Assembly: GCA_002429615.1 (NCBI GenBank)
Contig: DJAN01000263.1
Span: 1-6,482, forward strand
Origin: Lysobacteraceae bacterium UBA6001
GTDB taxonomy: Bacteria > Pseudomonadota > Gammaproteobacteria > Xanthomonadales > Xanthomonadaceae
Length of the DNA stretch: 6,482 nt
Reading direction: 5' to 3'
The translations under genes were made by a program, and so were the position numbers. This document shows positions 1 to 5,163 of this stretch, in pieces. The notes under the pieces were generated by a model. The model ran no database searches, was not told where the DNA came from, and saw only the letters and a list, made by a program, of their open reading frames with translations. Numbering within the stretch: the stretch's first letter is position 1; each line of letters opens with the position of its first letter.

Positions 1-707
1 GCCTCGCGGCGCAGGTTGTCGGCGCGGGCGCGCAGCAGCAGGGAGCCGGCGAACCAGAACTTGGTCGCCGCGACCATCAGCCACAGCGGCAGCAGCATCG
101 AGGCATCGATGCTGGACTCGCCGAGCAGGCGGATGCTCTGGCCCTGGTGCAGCGAGTTCCACCACACCACCGAATAGCGGATCACCGGCAGCAGCGCGAC
201 GCCGACGATGGCCAGCAGGCTGGCGGCGCGCGCGGCGTTGCGGTGGTCGTCGATGACCTGGTACAGCCCGATCACGCCGAGATACAGGAACAGCAGGATC
301 AGCTCGGTGGTCAGGCGCGGGTCCCAGTCCCACCAGGCGCCCCACATCGGCTTGCCCCAGATGCTGCCGGTGAGCAGGGTGATGAGGGTGAAGGCGGCGC
401 CGATCGGCGCGCAGGCCATGGCCAGGATCTCGCACAGCTTGATCCGCCAGATCAGCGCGATGGCCGCATACAACGCCATGAGCCCGAACACGAACAGGCT
501 CATCCAGGCGCTGGGCACATGGATGTAGAGGATGCGGAAGCTGTCGCCCTGCTGGTAGTCGGCAGGCACCACGAACAGCGCCTGCCACAGGCCGAAGCCG
601 GCCAGCAGCACGCCGGCGGCCAGGCACCAGGGCGCCCAGCGGGCGGCGAAACGGTCGAATACCGGGGGCGAGGCGAGTTGGTGGAACCAGCGGACGAGGC
701 GATTCAT
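1..707 (-). CDS. ccmC: CcmC, heme-handling protein of cytochrome c maturation (3' end cut by window)
   Basis: CcmC is an inner-membrane protein that binds heme at the periplasmic face and, with CcmA, CcmB and CcmD, passes it to the heme chaperone CcmE. The 235 visible residues, translated from the minus strand, read as CcmC throughout. There are several hydrophobic membrane segments (roughly residues 27-47, 60-85, 94-116, 133-151, 163-178 and 203-226). The tryptophan-rich heme-binding stretch lies at residues 117-132 (WGKPMWGAWWDWDPRL). Two histidines, H63 (in YIHVPSAWM) and H187 (in WWNSLHQGQS), match the two conserved heme-ligand histidines known for the family. The ATG at 705-707 starts 40 bases after the ccmB stop, in the same direction, so it is third in the operon. 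The family is usually about 245-250 residues, so only a short tail is missing. ccmD and ccmE would be expected next, beyond the window. Confidence 0.96.
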   Translation of the reverse strand, partial: MNRLVRWFHQLASPPVFDRFAARWAPWCLAAGVLLAGFGLWQALFVVPADYQQGDSFRILYIHVPSAWMSLFVFGLMALYAAIALIWRIKLCEILAMACAPIGAAFTLITLLTGSIWGKPMWGAWWDWDPRLTTELILLFLYLGVIGLYQVIDDHRNAARAASLLAIVGVALLPVIRYSVVWWNSLHQGQSIRLLGESSIDASMLLPLWLMVAATKFWFAGSLLLRARADNLRRE

Positions 708-747
708 GCGGTGGCGACGGCTCCGGCTTCGGGGTGTTCGGCGCAGC

Positions 748-1443
748 TCAGCTCAATGAAATCCGGATGGCCGCCGCTGCCGCCAGGGGCGCCAGCACCA
801 GCCCGATGACCAGGCCGGCGCCGAGCAGCAGCAGCGGGCCGGACGGATCCAGTCCCTGGATGCCGGCGGCGACGCTGCCCGCGCCGAACACCAGCACCGG
901 CACGTAAAGCGGCAGCGCCAATAACGCCACGAGAATACCAGAGCGTTTCATGTTCACCGTCAGCGCCGCCACCACCGCGCCGAGCAGACTGAGCAGGGGC
1001 GTGCCGAGCAGCAACGATGCCAGCAGCACCGGCAACTGGTCATGCCGCAGGTGCAGCAATTCGCCGAGCAGCGGGGTGGCGATGATCAACGGCAATGCGG
1101 TGACGACCCAGTGCAGCAGCACGCGCACCAGCACCAGCCAGGACAGCGGCACCGGGGCGAGCACCCACTGTTCCAGCGAGCCGTCGTCGGCGTCGCCGCG
1201 GAACAGCGAGTCGAGCGAGAGCAGCCCGGCGAGCAGCACGGCCAGCCACATCACCGCGGGGGCGACCAGCGAGAGCGTATCGGCATGGCCGCCGAGGGCG
1301 AGCGCGAACAGCACGACGATCAGCAGGGCGAACAGCGCCGGCTGCAGGGCGTCGCCGCGACGGCGCCACAGCAGGCGCAGGTCACGCACCACCAGCGCAC
1401 GCGAAGCCTGCCACAGCGAGGGCAGCGGGGTGGGCGCGCTCAT
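748..1443 (-). CDS. ccmB: CcmB, membrane permease of the heme-exporter-type ABC complex
   Basis: CcmB is the membrane partner of the CcmA ATPase; the CcmABCD complex releases the heme-loaded chaperone CcmE during c-type cytochrome assembly. The 231-residue product has a normal length for the family and about six hydrophobic segments (roughly 34-52, 58-78, 101-126, 137-162, 168-188, 203-226). The acidic motif after the second segment ([17 protein letters not shown], residues 81-97) and the [11 protein letters not shown] motif (177-187) are characteristic of CcmB. The chosen ATG (1441-1443) overlaps the ccmA stop as ATGA, which implies translational coupling. The same frame stays open upstream to about 2271, but that stretch lies inside ccmA in another frame and looks nothing like CcmB, so it is a GC-driven shadow. 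No good Shine-Dalgarno sequence is visible, as often seen with coupled starts. Confidence 0.96.
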   Translation of the reverse strand: MSAPTPLPSLWQASRALVVRDLRLLWRRRGDALQPALFALLIVVLFALALGGHADTLSLVAPAVMWLAVLLAGLLSLDSLFRGDADDGSLEQWVLAPVPLSWLVLVRVLLHWVVTALPLIIATPLLGELLHLRHDQLPVLLASLLLGTPLLSLLGAVVAALTVNMKRSGILVALLALPLYVPVLVFGAGSVAAGIQGLDPSGPLLLLGAGLVIGLVLAPLAAAAAIRISLS

Positions 1444-2084
1444 GCGGGCACGCCCAGGGTGAGCATGCGGGTACGCACCGGCGGGGCGGCATAGGCGCCA
1501 TGGGTGGTGACCAGGGCGGCGCCGCCGCCGCGCAGGTGGGCGGAGATCATGCGGTTGACCAGGTTGATGCCGTCGAGGTCGAGGTTGGCGTAGGGCTCGT
1601 CGAGCAGCCACAGCGGGGCAGGCGACAGCCACAGCCGGGCCAGGCCGAGGCGCTTCTTCTGCCCGGCCGAGAGTTGGCGCACCAGCGCATCCTCGTAGCC
1701 GGCCAGGCCGGCGATGGCGAGGGCGTTGCCGGGCATCTGGCGCGCGCGCCGGCCCTGCAGGCCGCACAGGAAGTTGAGGTTCTCCAGCGTGGTCAGGTCG
1801 GCCTTGAGCGCCGGCAGGTGGCCGAGGTAGGCGATGAAGCGCGAGCGGTCGACGCGCTTGGCCGGGCGGCCGTCGATTTCGATCTTGCCGGCGTCGGCGC
1901 GCAGCAGGCCGGCGAGGACCCGTAGCAGGGTGGTCTTGCCGGCGCCGTTGTCGCCCTGCACCAGCAAGGCTTCGCCGGCGTCGACCTGGAAGTCGAGAGG
2001 GCCGAACACCGCTTCTTCGTTGCGGTTGAAGCTCAGGGCCTGCGCTGCCAGCAAGGGTGGCGCGGCGGATGGGGTGTCGGTCAT
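1440..2084 (-). CDS. ccmA: CcmA, ATP-binding subunit of the cytochrome c maturation ABC complex
   Basis: CcmA hydrolyses ATP on the cytoplasmic side of the CcmABCD complex. The 214-residue product carries all the ABC ATPase motifs in order: Walker A GDNGAGKT (44-51), a YLGH segment at 86-89 with histidine in the Q-loop area as is usual for CcmA, the signature LSAGQKKRL (138-146), Walker B LWLLDEP (158-164), the D-loop ANLD (166-169) and the switch histidine H195. The start at 2082-2084 ([10 protein letters not shown]) is preferred because it gives the usual family length. The in-frame ATG at 2112-2114 overlaps the best -10 hexamer, and the ATG at 2235-2237 lies inside the palindromic repeat. 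It is first in the operon and overlaps ccmB by 4 bases. Translation from a longer start cannot be fully excluded, because no start has a clear ribosome binding site. Confidence 0.96.
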   Translation of the reverse strand: MTDTPSAAPPLLAAQALSFNRNEEAVFGPLDFQVDAGEALLVQGDNGAGKTTLLRVLAGLLRADAGKIEIDGRPAKRVDRSRFIAYLGHLPALKADLTTLENLNFLCGLQGRRARQMPGNALAIAGLAGYEDALVRQLSAGQKKRLGLARLWLSPAPLWLLDEPYANLDLDGINLVNRMISAHLRGGGAALVTTHGAYAAPPVRTRMLTLGVPA

Positions 2085-2112
2085 CAAGGCGGCGTTGCGG
2101 AAGCTGGGGGGC

Positions 2113-2141
2113 ATTGTATCTGGGGTGTTTGTGGATGTGCG
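2113..2141 (-). promoter_or_regulatory. Probable ccmA operon promoter
   Basis: On the minus strand a -10 hexamer TACAAT (2113-2118, five of six matches to TATAAT) stands 17 bases from a weak -35, CGCACA (2136-2141, three of six matches). Transcription would begin near 2106, leaving a leader of about 22 bases before the ccmA ATG at 2084. The last two bases of the -10 form part of the competing ATG at 2112-2114, which argues against that codon as the start. The prediction is by eye only; the -35 is poor. Confidence 0.45.
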
Positions 2142-2201
2142 GTGCTTGTCGTGCTGGGGGATTTCGTCGGCTGATGCGCGGCTGTTCGGTCTGGGTCGCG
2201 C

Positions 2202-2314
2202 GGCGCCTGGGGGGTATGCCCTGGTGGGGGACGCCAACTACCGCATCCATGCGGGGCTCGAAGGGCGACATCCTGTCGCCCTACGCCCCCACCAGGGCAT
2301 ACCCCCCAGACGCC
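2202..2314. repeat. Nested palindromic repeat (inverted 29-bp arms enclosing two hairpins)
   Basis: The left arm (2202-2230) and right arm (2286-2314) are inverted copies matching at 28 of 29 positions, with a perfect 24-bp core (2207-2230 against 2286-2309). The 55 bases between them contain two further perfect hairpins: CCGCAT/ATGCGG (2241-2254, 2-base loop) and GGGCGACA/TGTCGCCC (2263-2281, 3-base loop). As a single strand the whole unit would fold into a cloverleaf-like structure. On the minus strand the inner hairpin at 2263-2281 is headed by GTAG (2281-2284), the hallmark of REP elements mobilised by RAYT transposases. The arms themselves encode the same short peptide, HQGIPPR, on opposite strands. 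It is probably a noncoding mobile repeat; a structural regulatory role for the divergent promoters is possible. No T-tract follows, so it is not a standard terminator. Confidence 0.75.
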
Positions 2315-2370
2315 CTCATGGCCCCCGGACGTCGGATCGAAGATCAAATGCATGGACGCGAGGGGAGGGA

Positions 2371-2386
2371 GGGGGCGTCCGCCCCC
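2371..2386. other. Short GC hairpin in a G-rich tract
   Basis: GGGGGC (2371-2376) pairs with GCCCCC (2381-2386) around a GTCC loop. It directly follows runs GGGGAGGGA (2362-2370), so the plus strand has three closely spaced G-runs. No T-tract follows. The role is unknown; it may be a remnant of the neighbouring repeat. Confidence 0.4.
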
Positions 2387-2459
2387 CGGGCGCCAAGCGA
2401 TAGCAACAAAGACGCCATACCCTCAGAGCGCATGACCATGAAGACCCCATAACCAGCGC

Positions 2460-2468
2460 TGCTAAACT
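2460..2468 (+). promoter_or_regulatory. Probable extended -10 promoter of the aminotransferase-amidase unit
   Basis: TGC followed by TAAACT forms an extended -10 (TGn plus a hexamer with four of six matches to TATAAT), 35 bases before the ATG at 2504. No good -35 is visible at the proper distance, which an extended -10 can tolerate. The 13 bases CCAGCGCTGCTAA (2453-2465) recur at 4527-4539 before the secreted-protein gene, with the same placement relative to the hexamer. Confidence 0.45.
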
Positions 2469-2503
2469 CCCAGCCCCCCTCGCACTCCCGGACAAACGCC
2501 CAG

Positions 2504-3655
2504 ATGCCCGTGCCCACCACCAAGCTGCCCAAAGTAGGCACCACCATCTTCACCGTGATGTCGCAGCTGGCGGCCGAGCACAAGGCGGTCAACCTCGGGC
2601 AGGGCTTCCCGGACTTTCCGGTGCCGGCAAGGCTGGTGGAGGCGCTGGATCGCGCGATGCGCGACGGGCATAACCAGTACCCGCCGATGACCGGCGCCGC
2701 GCCGCTGCGCCAGGCCATCGCCGGCAAGGCGCTGCGCTGCTATGGCGCCACGGTGGACGCCGATACCGAGATCACCGTCACCAGCGGTGCCACCGAGGCG
2801 ATCTTCAACGCGATCCACAGCGTGGTGCGCGCCGGCGAGGAAGTGATCGTGCTGGACCCGGCGTATGACTGCTATGAGCCGGCCATCGACCTGGCCGGCG
2901 CGCGCGCCGTGCACGTGGCGCTGGACCCGCTGACCTTCGCCGTGGACTGGGCCAAGGTGCAGGCGGCGATCACCCCGCGGACCCGCATGCTGATGATCAA
3001 CAGCCCGCACAACCCGTCCGGGGCGATGTTCTCCGCCGACGACATGCGCGCGCTGGCCGACCTGCTGCGCGGCACCGATATCTTCCTGCTCTCCGATGAG
3101 GTGTACGAACACATCGTGTTCGATGGCCGCCGGCATGAGTCGGTGCTGCGCTGGCCGGAACTGCGCGAGCGCGCGTTCGTGGTGTCCAGCTTCGGCAAGA
3201 CCTACCACTGCACCGGCTGGAAGATCGGCTACGCGATCGCGCCGCCGGCGCTGAGCGCGGAGTTCCGCAAGGTCCACCAGTACAACACCTTCGCCAGCTT
3301 CGCACCGGCACAGCATGCGTTCGCCGAGATGATCCGCGACGAGCCGGAACACGACGAACAGCTGGGCGCGTTCTACCAGGCCAAGCGCGACCGCTTCCGC
3401 GAACAGCTGCTGGGCACGCGGCTCAAGCCGCTGCCGGTGCCGGGTGGCTATTTCCAGCTGGTGGACTATTCGGCGGTCAGCGACCTGCCGGACCACGAGT
3501 TCGTGAAGTGGCTGACCATCGAGCATGGGGTGGCAGCGATTCCGCTGTCGCCGTTCTACGAGACCGCGCCGGCAGGGCAGCGCCTGGCGCGGCTGTGTTT
3601 CGCCAAGAACGAGGCTACCCTCGATGCGGCGATCGAACGCCTGAAGAAGCTCTGA
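2504..3655 (+). CDS. ybdL: PLP-dependent methionine/glutamine aminotransferase, YbdL-like
   Basis: This is a cytoplasmic class I/II (fold type I) aminotransferase. E. coli YbdL, its closest remembered relative, prefers methionine and other large side chains, with keto acid partners including 4-methylthio-2-oxobutyrate. The 383 residues match the family's usual length of about 386. Visible motifs are LPKVGTTIFTVMS (8-20) and NLGQGFPDFPVP (30-41) near the start, the cofactor-phosphate loop SGATEA (94-99), NSPHNPSG (166-173), SDEVYEHI (197-204), SSFGKTYHCTGWKIGYA (228-244) with the Schiff-base lysine K232, and R363 in LARLCFAKNE as the carboxylate-binding arginine. No key residue is missing. It is followed 7 bases later by an omega-amidase gene, which suggests glutamine as the amino donor and a role in methionine salvage or keto acid repair. 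The ATG at 2504 is chosen by alignment with YbdL; the ribosome binding site is weak (GGAC). Kynurenine or cysteine-S-conjugate activity is an alternative for this fold. Confidence 0.92.
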   Translation: MPVPTTKLPKVGTTIFTVMSQLAAEHKAVNLGQGFPDFPVPARLVEALDRAMRDGHNQYPPMTGAAPLRQAIAGKALRCYGATVDADTEITVTSGATEAIFNAIHSVVRAGEEVIVLDPAYDCYEPAIDLAGARAVHVALDPLTFAVDWAKVQAAITPRTRMLMINSPHNPSGAMFSADDMRALADLLRGTDIFLLSDEVYEHIVFDGRRHESVLRWPELRERAFVVSSFGKTYHCTGWKIGYAIAPPALSAEFRKVHQYNTFASFAPAQHAFAEMIRDEPEHDEQLGAFYQAKRDRFREQLLGTRLKPLPVPGGYFQLVDYSAVSDLPDHEFVKWLTIEHGVAAIPLSPFYETAPAGQRLARLCFAKNEATLDAAIERLKKL

Positions 3656-3657
3656 GG
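3654..3657 (+). promoter_or_regulatory. Ribosome binding site of the amidase gene, overlapping the upstream stop
   Basis: GAGG lies 5 bases before the ATG at 3663 and shares two bases with the TGA stop of the aminotransferase (3653-3655). This arrangement favours coupled translation of the two genes and fixes the amidase start. Confidence 0.6.
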
Positions 3658-3662
3658 CCACC

Positions 3663-4478
3663 ATGCAGGACCTGCGCATTTCCCTCGTCCAGGGCGACAC
3701 CCGCTGGCATGATCCGGCCGGCAACCGCGAGCACTACGCCGCGCTGCTCGCCCCGCTGGCCGGCCAGACCGACCTGGTCGTGCTGCCGGAAACCTTCACC
3801 AGCGGTTTCTCCAACGAGGCCATCGACAAGGCCGAGGGCATGGACGGCCCCACCGTGGCGTGGATCAGCGAGCAGGCCGCGCGCCTGGGCGCGGCGGTGA
3901 CCGGCAGCGCCCAGCTGCGCACGCCGGAGGGCGTGTTCAACCGCCTGCTGTTCGCCACCCCCGATGGCGGGCTGCAGTACTACGACAAGCGCCATCTGTT
4001 CCGCTATGCCAACGAACACGAGCGCTACGCCGCCGGCCGCGACCGCCTGACCGTGGAATGGAAGGGCTGGCGGATCAATCCGCAGGTCTGCTACGACCTG
4101 CGCTTCCCGGTGTTCTGCCGCAACCGCTACGACGTCGAGCGCGCCGGGCAGCTCGATTTCGACCTGCAGCTGTTCGTCGCCAACTGGCCGTCGGCACGCG
4201 CCTACGCCTGGCGCACGCTGCTGCGCGCGCGGGCGATCGAGAACCTGTGCTTCGTGGCGGCGGTCAACCGCGTCGGCGTGGACGGCAACGGCCTGCACTA
4301 TGCCGGCGACAGCGCGGTGATCGACTTCCTCGGCCAACCGCAGCTGGAAATCCGCGAGCGCGAACAGGTCACCACCAGCACCATCTCCGCCGCGGCGCTG
4401 GCCGAGCACCGCGTGCGTTTCCCGGCCATGCTCGATGCCGATGCCTTCCAGCTCGGCGCGGTCAACGCGGCGCGCTGA
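3663..4478 (+). CDS. yafV: Omega-amidase (2-oxoglutaramate amidase), nitrilase superfamily, YafV/MtnU-like
   Basis: This cytoplasmic carbon-nitrogen hydrolase is expected to hydrolyse 2-oxoglutaramate (the keto acid of glutamine) to 2-oxoglutarate and ammonia. The nitrilase catalytic triad is complete: E43 in LPETFTSGF, K109 in YYDKRHLF and C143 in NPQVCYDLRFPV. The LPETFTSGF, YDKRHLFR and ARAIENLCFVAAVNRVGVDGNG (189-210) segments closely resemble E. coli YafV and mammalian Nit2. At 271 residues it is somewhat longer than YafV (about 256); part of the difference is an insertion of about eight residues around 156-166, after the catalytic cysteine. It sits 7 bases after the aminotransferase and is almost certainly co-transcribed. 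The pair matches the glutamine transaminase/omega-amidase pathway, called MtnE/MtnU in methionine salvage. Substrate specificity is inferred from family and context. Confidence 0.92.
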   Translation: MQDLRISLVQGDTRWHDPAGNREHYAALLAPLAGQTDLVVLPETFTSGFSNEAIDKAEGMDGPTVAWISEQAARLGAAVTGSAQLRTPEGVFNRLLFATPDGGLQYYDKRHLFRYANEHERYAAGRDRLTVEWKGWRINPQVCYDLRFPVFCRNRYDVERAGQLDFDLQLFVANWPSARAYAWRTLLRARAIENLCFVAAVNRVGVDGNGLHYAGDSAVIDFLGQPQLEIREREQVTTSTISAAALAEHRVRFPAMLDADAFQLGAVNAAR

Positions 4479-4495
4479 GCGCACCGTCGCTGAAC

Positions 4496-4521
4496 GCCCG
4501 GCGCGGGGACCGTCGCCGGGC
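4496..4521 (+). terminator. Strong hairpin after the amidase gene (possible terminator or mRNA 3' end)
   Basis: GCCCGGCG (4496-4503) pairs perfectly with CGCCGGGC (4514-4521). The loop can add three more pairs (CGG/CCG) with one bulged T, giving about 11 bp. It begins 17 bases after the amidase stop and ends just before the next promoter. No T-tract follows, so factor-independent termination is doubtful; it may stabilise the transcript end or pause polymerase. Confidence 0.4.
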
Positions 4522-4533
4522 ATCGGCCAGCGC

Positions 4534-4542
4534 TGCTAACCT
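4534..4542 (+). promoter_or_regulatory. Probable extended -10 promoter of the secreted-protein gene
   Basis: TGC plus TAACCT forms an extended -10 located 29 bases before the ATG at 4572. The preceding context CCAGCGCTGCTAA (4527-4539) is identical to that before the aminotransferase. No clear -35 is seen. Confidence 0.4.
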
Positions 4543-4571
4543 CGCGGCAGTTTCCCCTCGGACCTGCCGCC

Positions 4572-5009
4572 ATGCTCAAGACCGTTTCCCTGCTGGCCGC
4601 GCTCGCCGCCGCCAGCGCGTTCGCCCCGGCCGCGCAGGCCGCCGGCAATCTTGACTGCACCCTGCGCTTCAACCTGTCCGGCTGGTCGGTGTTCTACAAG
4701 ACCGCCAAGGGCACCGGCACCATCACCTGCAGTAACGGCACCAGCATCCCGGTGAAGATCAGCGCCAAGGGCGGTGGTCTTACCGTGGGCAAGTCCAAGA
4801 TCACCGACGGCAAGGGCAGCTTCACCGGCGCCTATAGCGTCAATGACCTGTTCGGCACCTATGGCGGCGCCGAAGCGCATGCCGGTGCGGTGAAGTCGAG
4901 CAACGCGCAGGTGGTGACGAAGGGCGACATCTCGCTCGCGCTTGCCGGCACCGGCGAGGGCTGGGACCTCGGCGTGGGCTTCGGCAACTTCGTGATCTCG
5001 CGGCGCTGA
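4572..5009 (+). CDS. Small secreted protein of unknown function
   Basis: I do not recognise this 145-residue protein with confidence. It begins with a classic Sec signal peptide: a lysine near the start (MLKT), a hydrophobic core rich in alanine and leucine (5-19), and an AQA cleavage site predicted after residue 23. The mature part is about 122 residues, rich in glycine, serine, threonine and alanine, with no membrane segment. It has exactly two cysteines (C29 and C53), which could form one disulfide in the periplasm. Alternating polar and hydrophobic residues and glycine-rich turns (around 65-100 and 120-140) suggest an all-beta fold. The pattern faintly recalls DUF992-type small secreted proteins, but this is only an impression. 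It has its own probable promoter and is not obviously part of the preceding operon. Composition does not suggest recent transfer. Confidence 0.85.
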   Translation: MLKTVSLLAALAAASAFAPAAQAAGNLDCTLRFNLSGWSVFYKTAKGTGTITCSNGTSIPVKISAKGGGLTVGKSKITDGKGSFTGAYSVNDLFGTYGGAEAHAGAVKSSNAQVVTKGDISLALAGTGEGWDLGVGFGNFVISRR

Positions 5010-5019
5010 GGCGCTGCGC

Positions 5020-5042
5020 GTCGCGGCTGAAGCCGCTCCTAC
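5020..5042 (-). repeat. REP palindrome, GTAG-headed, first of a cluster
   Basis: Read on the minus strand it begins GTAGGAGCGGC and closes with GCCGCGAC, a 5-6 bp GC stem around a TTCA loop. This is the widespread REP form found between genes in Pseudomonas and Xanthomonadaceae, headed by the GTAG tetranucleotide associated with RAYT transposases. It lies 10 bases after the stop of the secreted-protein gene and may also protect or terminate that transcript. Confidence 0.8.
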
Positions 5043-5070
5043 AAGGGCCCTTACATTCCTGCAATGACCA

Positions 5071-5123
5071 TTACATGGTGGGGCAGGGGCTTCTACATGG
5101 TGGGAGGGGCTTGAGCCCCGACG
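5071..5123 (+). repeat. Second REP palindrome with a preceding truncated copy
   Basis: The segment 5100-5123 (GTGGGAGGGGC, then GAGCCCCGACG) is a REP hairpin with the stem GGGGCT/AGCCCC (5106-5111, 5114-5119). It is oriented opposite to the REP at 5020-5042, so the pair forms a BIME-like unit between convergent genes. Just before it, 5073-5092 repeats ACATGGTGGG and AGGGGCTT with a two-base insertion but lacks the closing arm, so it looks like a decayed tandem copy. Confidence 0.65.
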
Positions 5124-5145
5124 AGGCGCCCAGACGCCGATCGCA

Positions 5146-5163
5146 GGCGGCGATCTCGCCGCC
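5146..5163 (-). terminator. Hairpin at the end of the lacI-family gene
   Basis: GGCGGCGA (5146-5153) and TCGCCGCC (5156-5163) are perfect inverted arms with a 2-base loop (or seven pairs with a 4-base loop). The outermost pair uses the last base of the regulator's TAG stop. There is no T-tract on either strand, so it is at best a weak or Rho-assisted terminator. Confidence 0.35.

Larger units (their letters stand above)
2085..2503. other. Divergent intergenic region between ccmA and the aminotransferase
   Basis: This 419-base stretch separates divergent units and holds no convincing gene. From left to right it contains the probable ccmA promoter, a G-rich segment, the nested palindrome (2202-2314), a short GC hairpin (2371-2386) and the probable aminotransferase promoter (2460-2468). 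Open frames crossing it are proline/arginine-rich products of the repeats on both strands. A six-codon frame MTMKTP at 2432-2452 lies upstream of the predicted -10 and lacks a ribosome binding site. Confidence 0.7.

Noticed and set aside
147..809. Plus-strand frame of 220 codons across ccmC
   Set aside because: It is antisense to a clear CcmC, has low-complexity composition (Q, G, A, H, D) typical of high-GC antisense frames, and shows no recognisable domain.
2085..2271. Upstream extensions of the ccmA and ccmB frames into the palindromic region
   Set aside because: The added residues are arginine- and proline-rich translations of the repeat, do not resemble CcmA or CcmB, and would overlap the predicted ccmA promoter.
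2202..2314. The nested palindrome as a bidirectional terminator
   Set aside because: It lies between divergent gene starts, not gene ends, and neither side has a T-tract.
2362..2375. G-quadruplex on the plus strand
   Set aside because: Only three adjacent G-runs are present, and the third is also part of a competing hairpin; the case is too weak to list as a feature.
2432..2452. Six-codon leader peptide (MTMKTP) before the aminotransferase
   Set aside because: It lies upstream of the predicted -10, has no ribosome binding site, and lacks any codon run or hairpin suggesting attenuation.
2462..3724. Minus-strand frame of 420 codons opposite the aminotransferase
   Set aside because: It is the antisense of a well-conserved enzyme with all catalytic residues; its composition is rich in R, H and Q and no motif is seen.
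3615..4523. Minus-strand frame of 302 codons opposite the amidase
   Set aside because: It is antisense to an intact nitrilase-family gene, with an A-, G- and V-rich composition and no domain.
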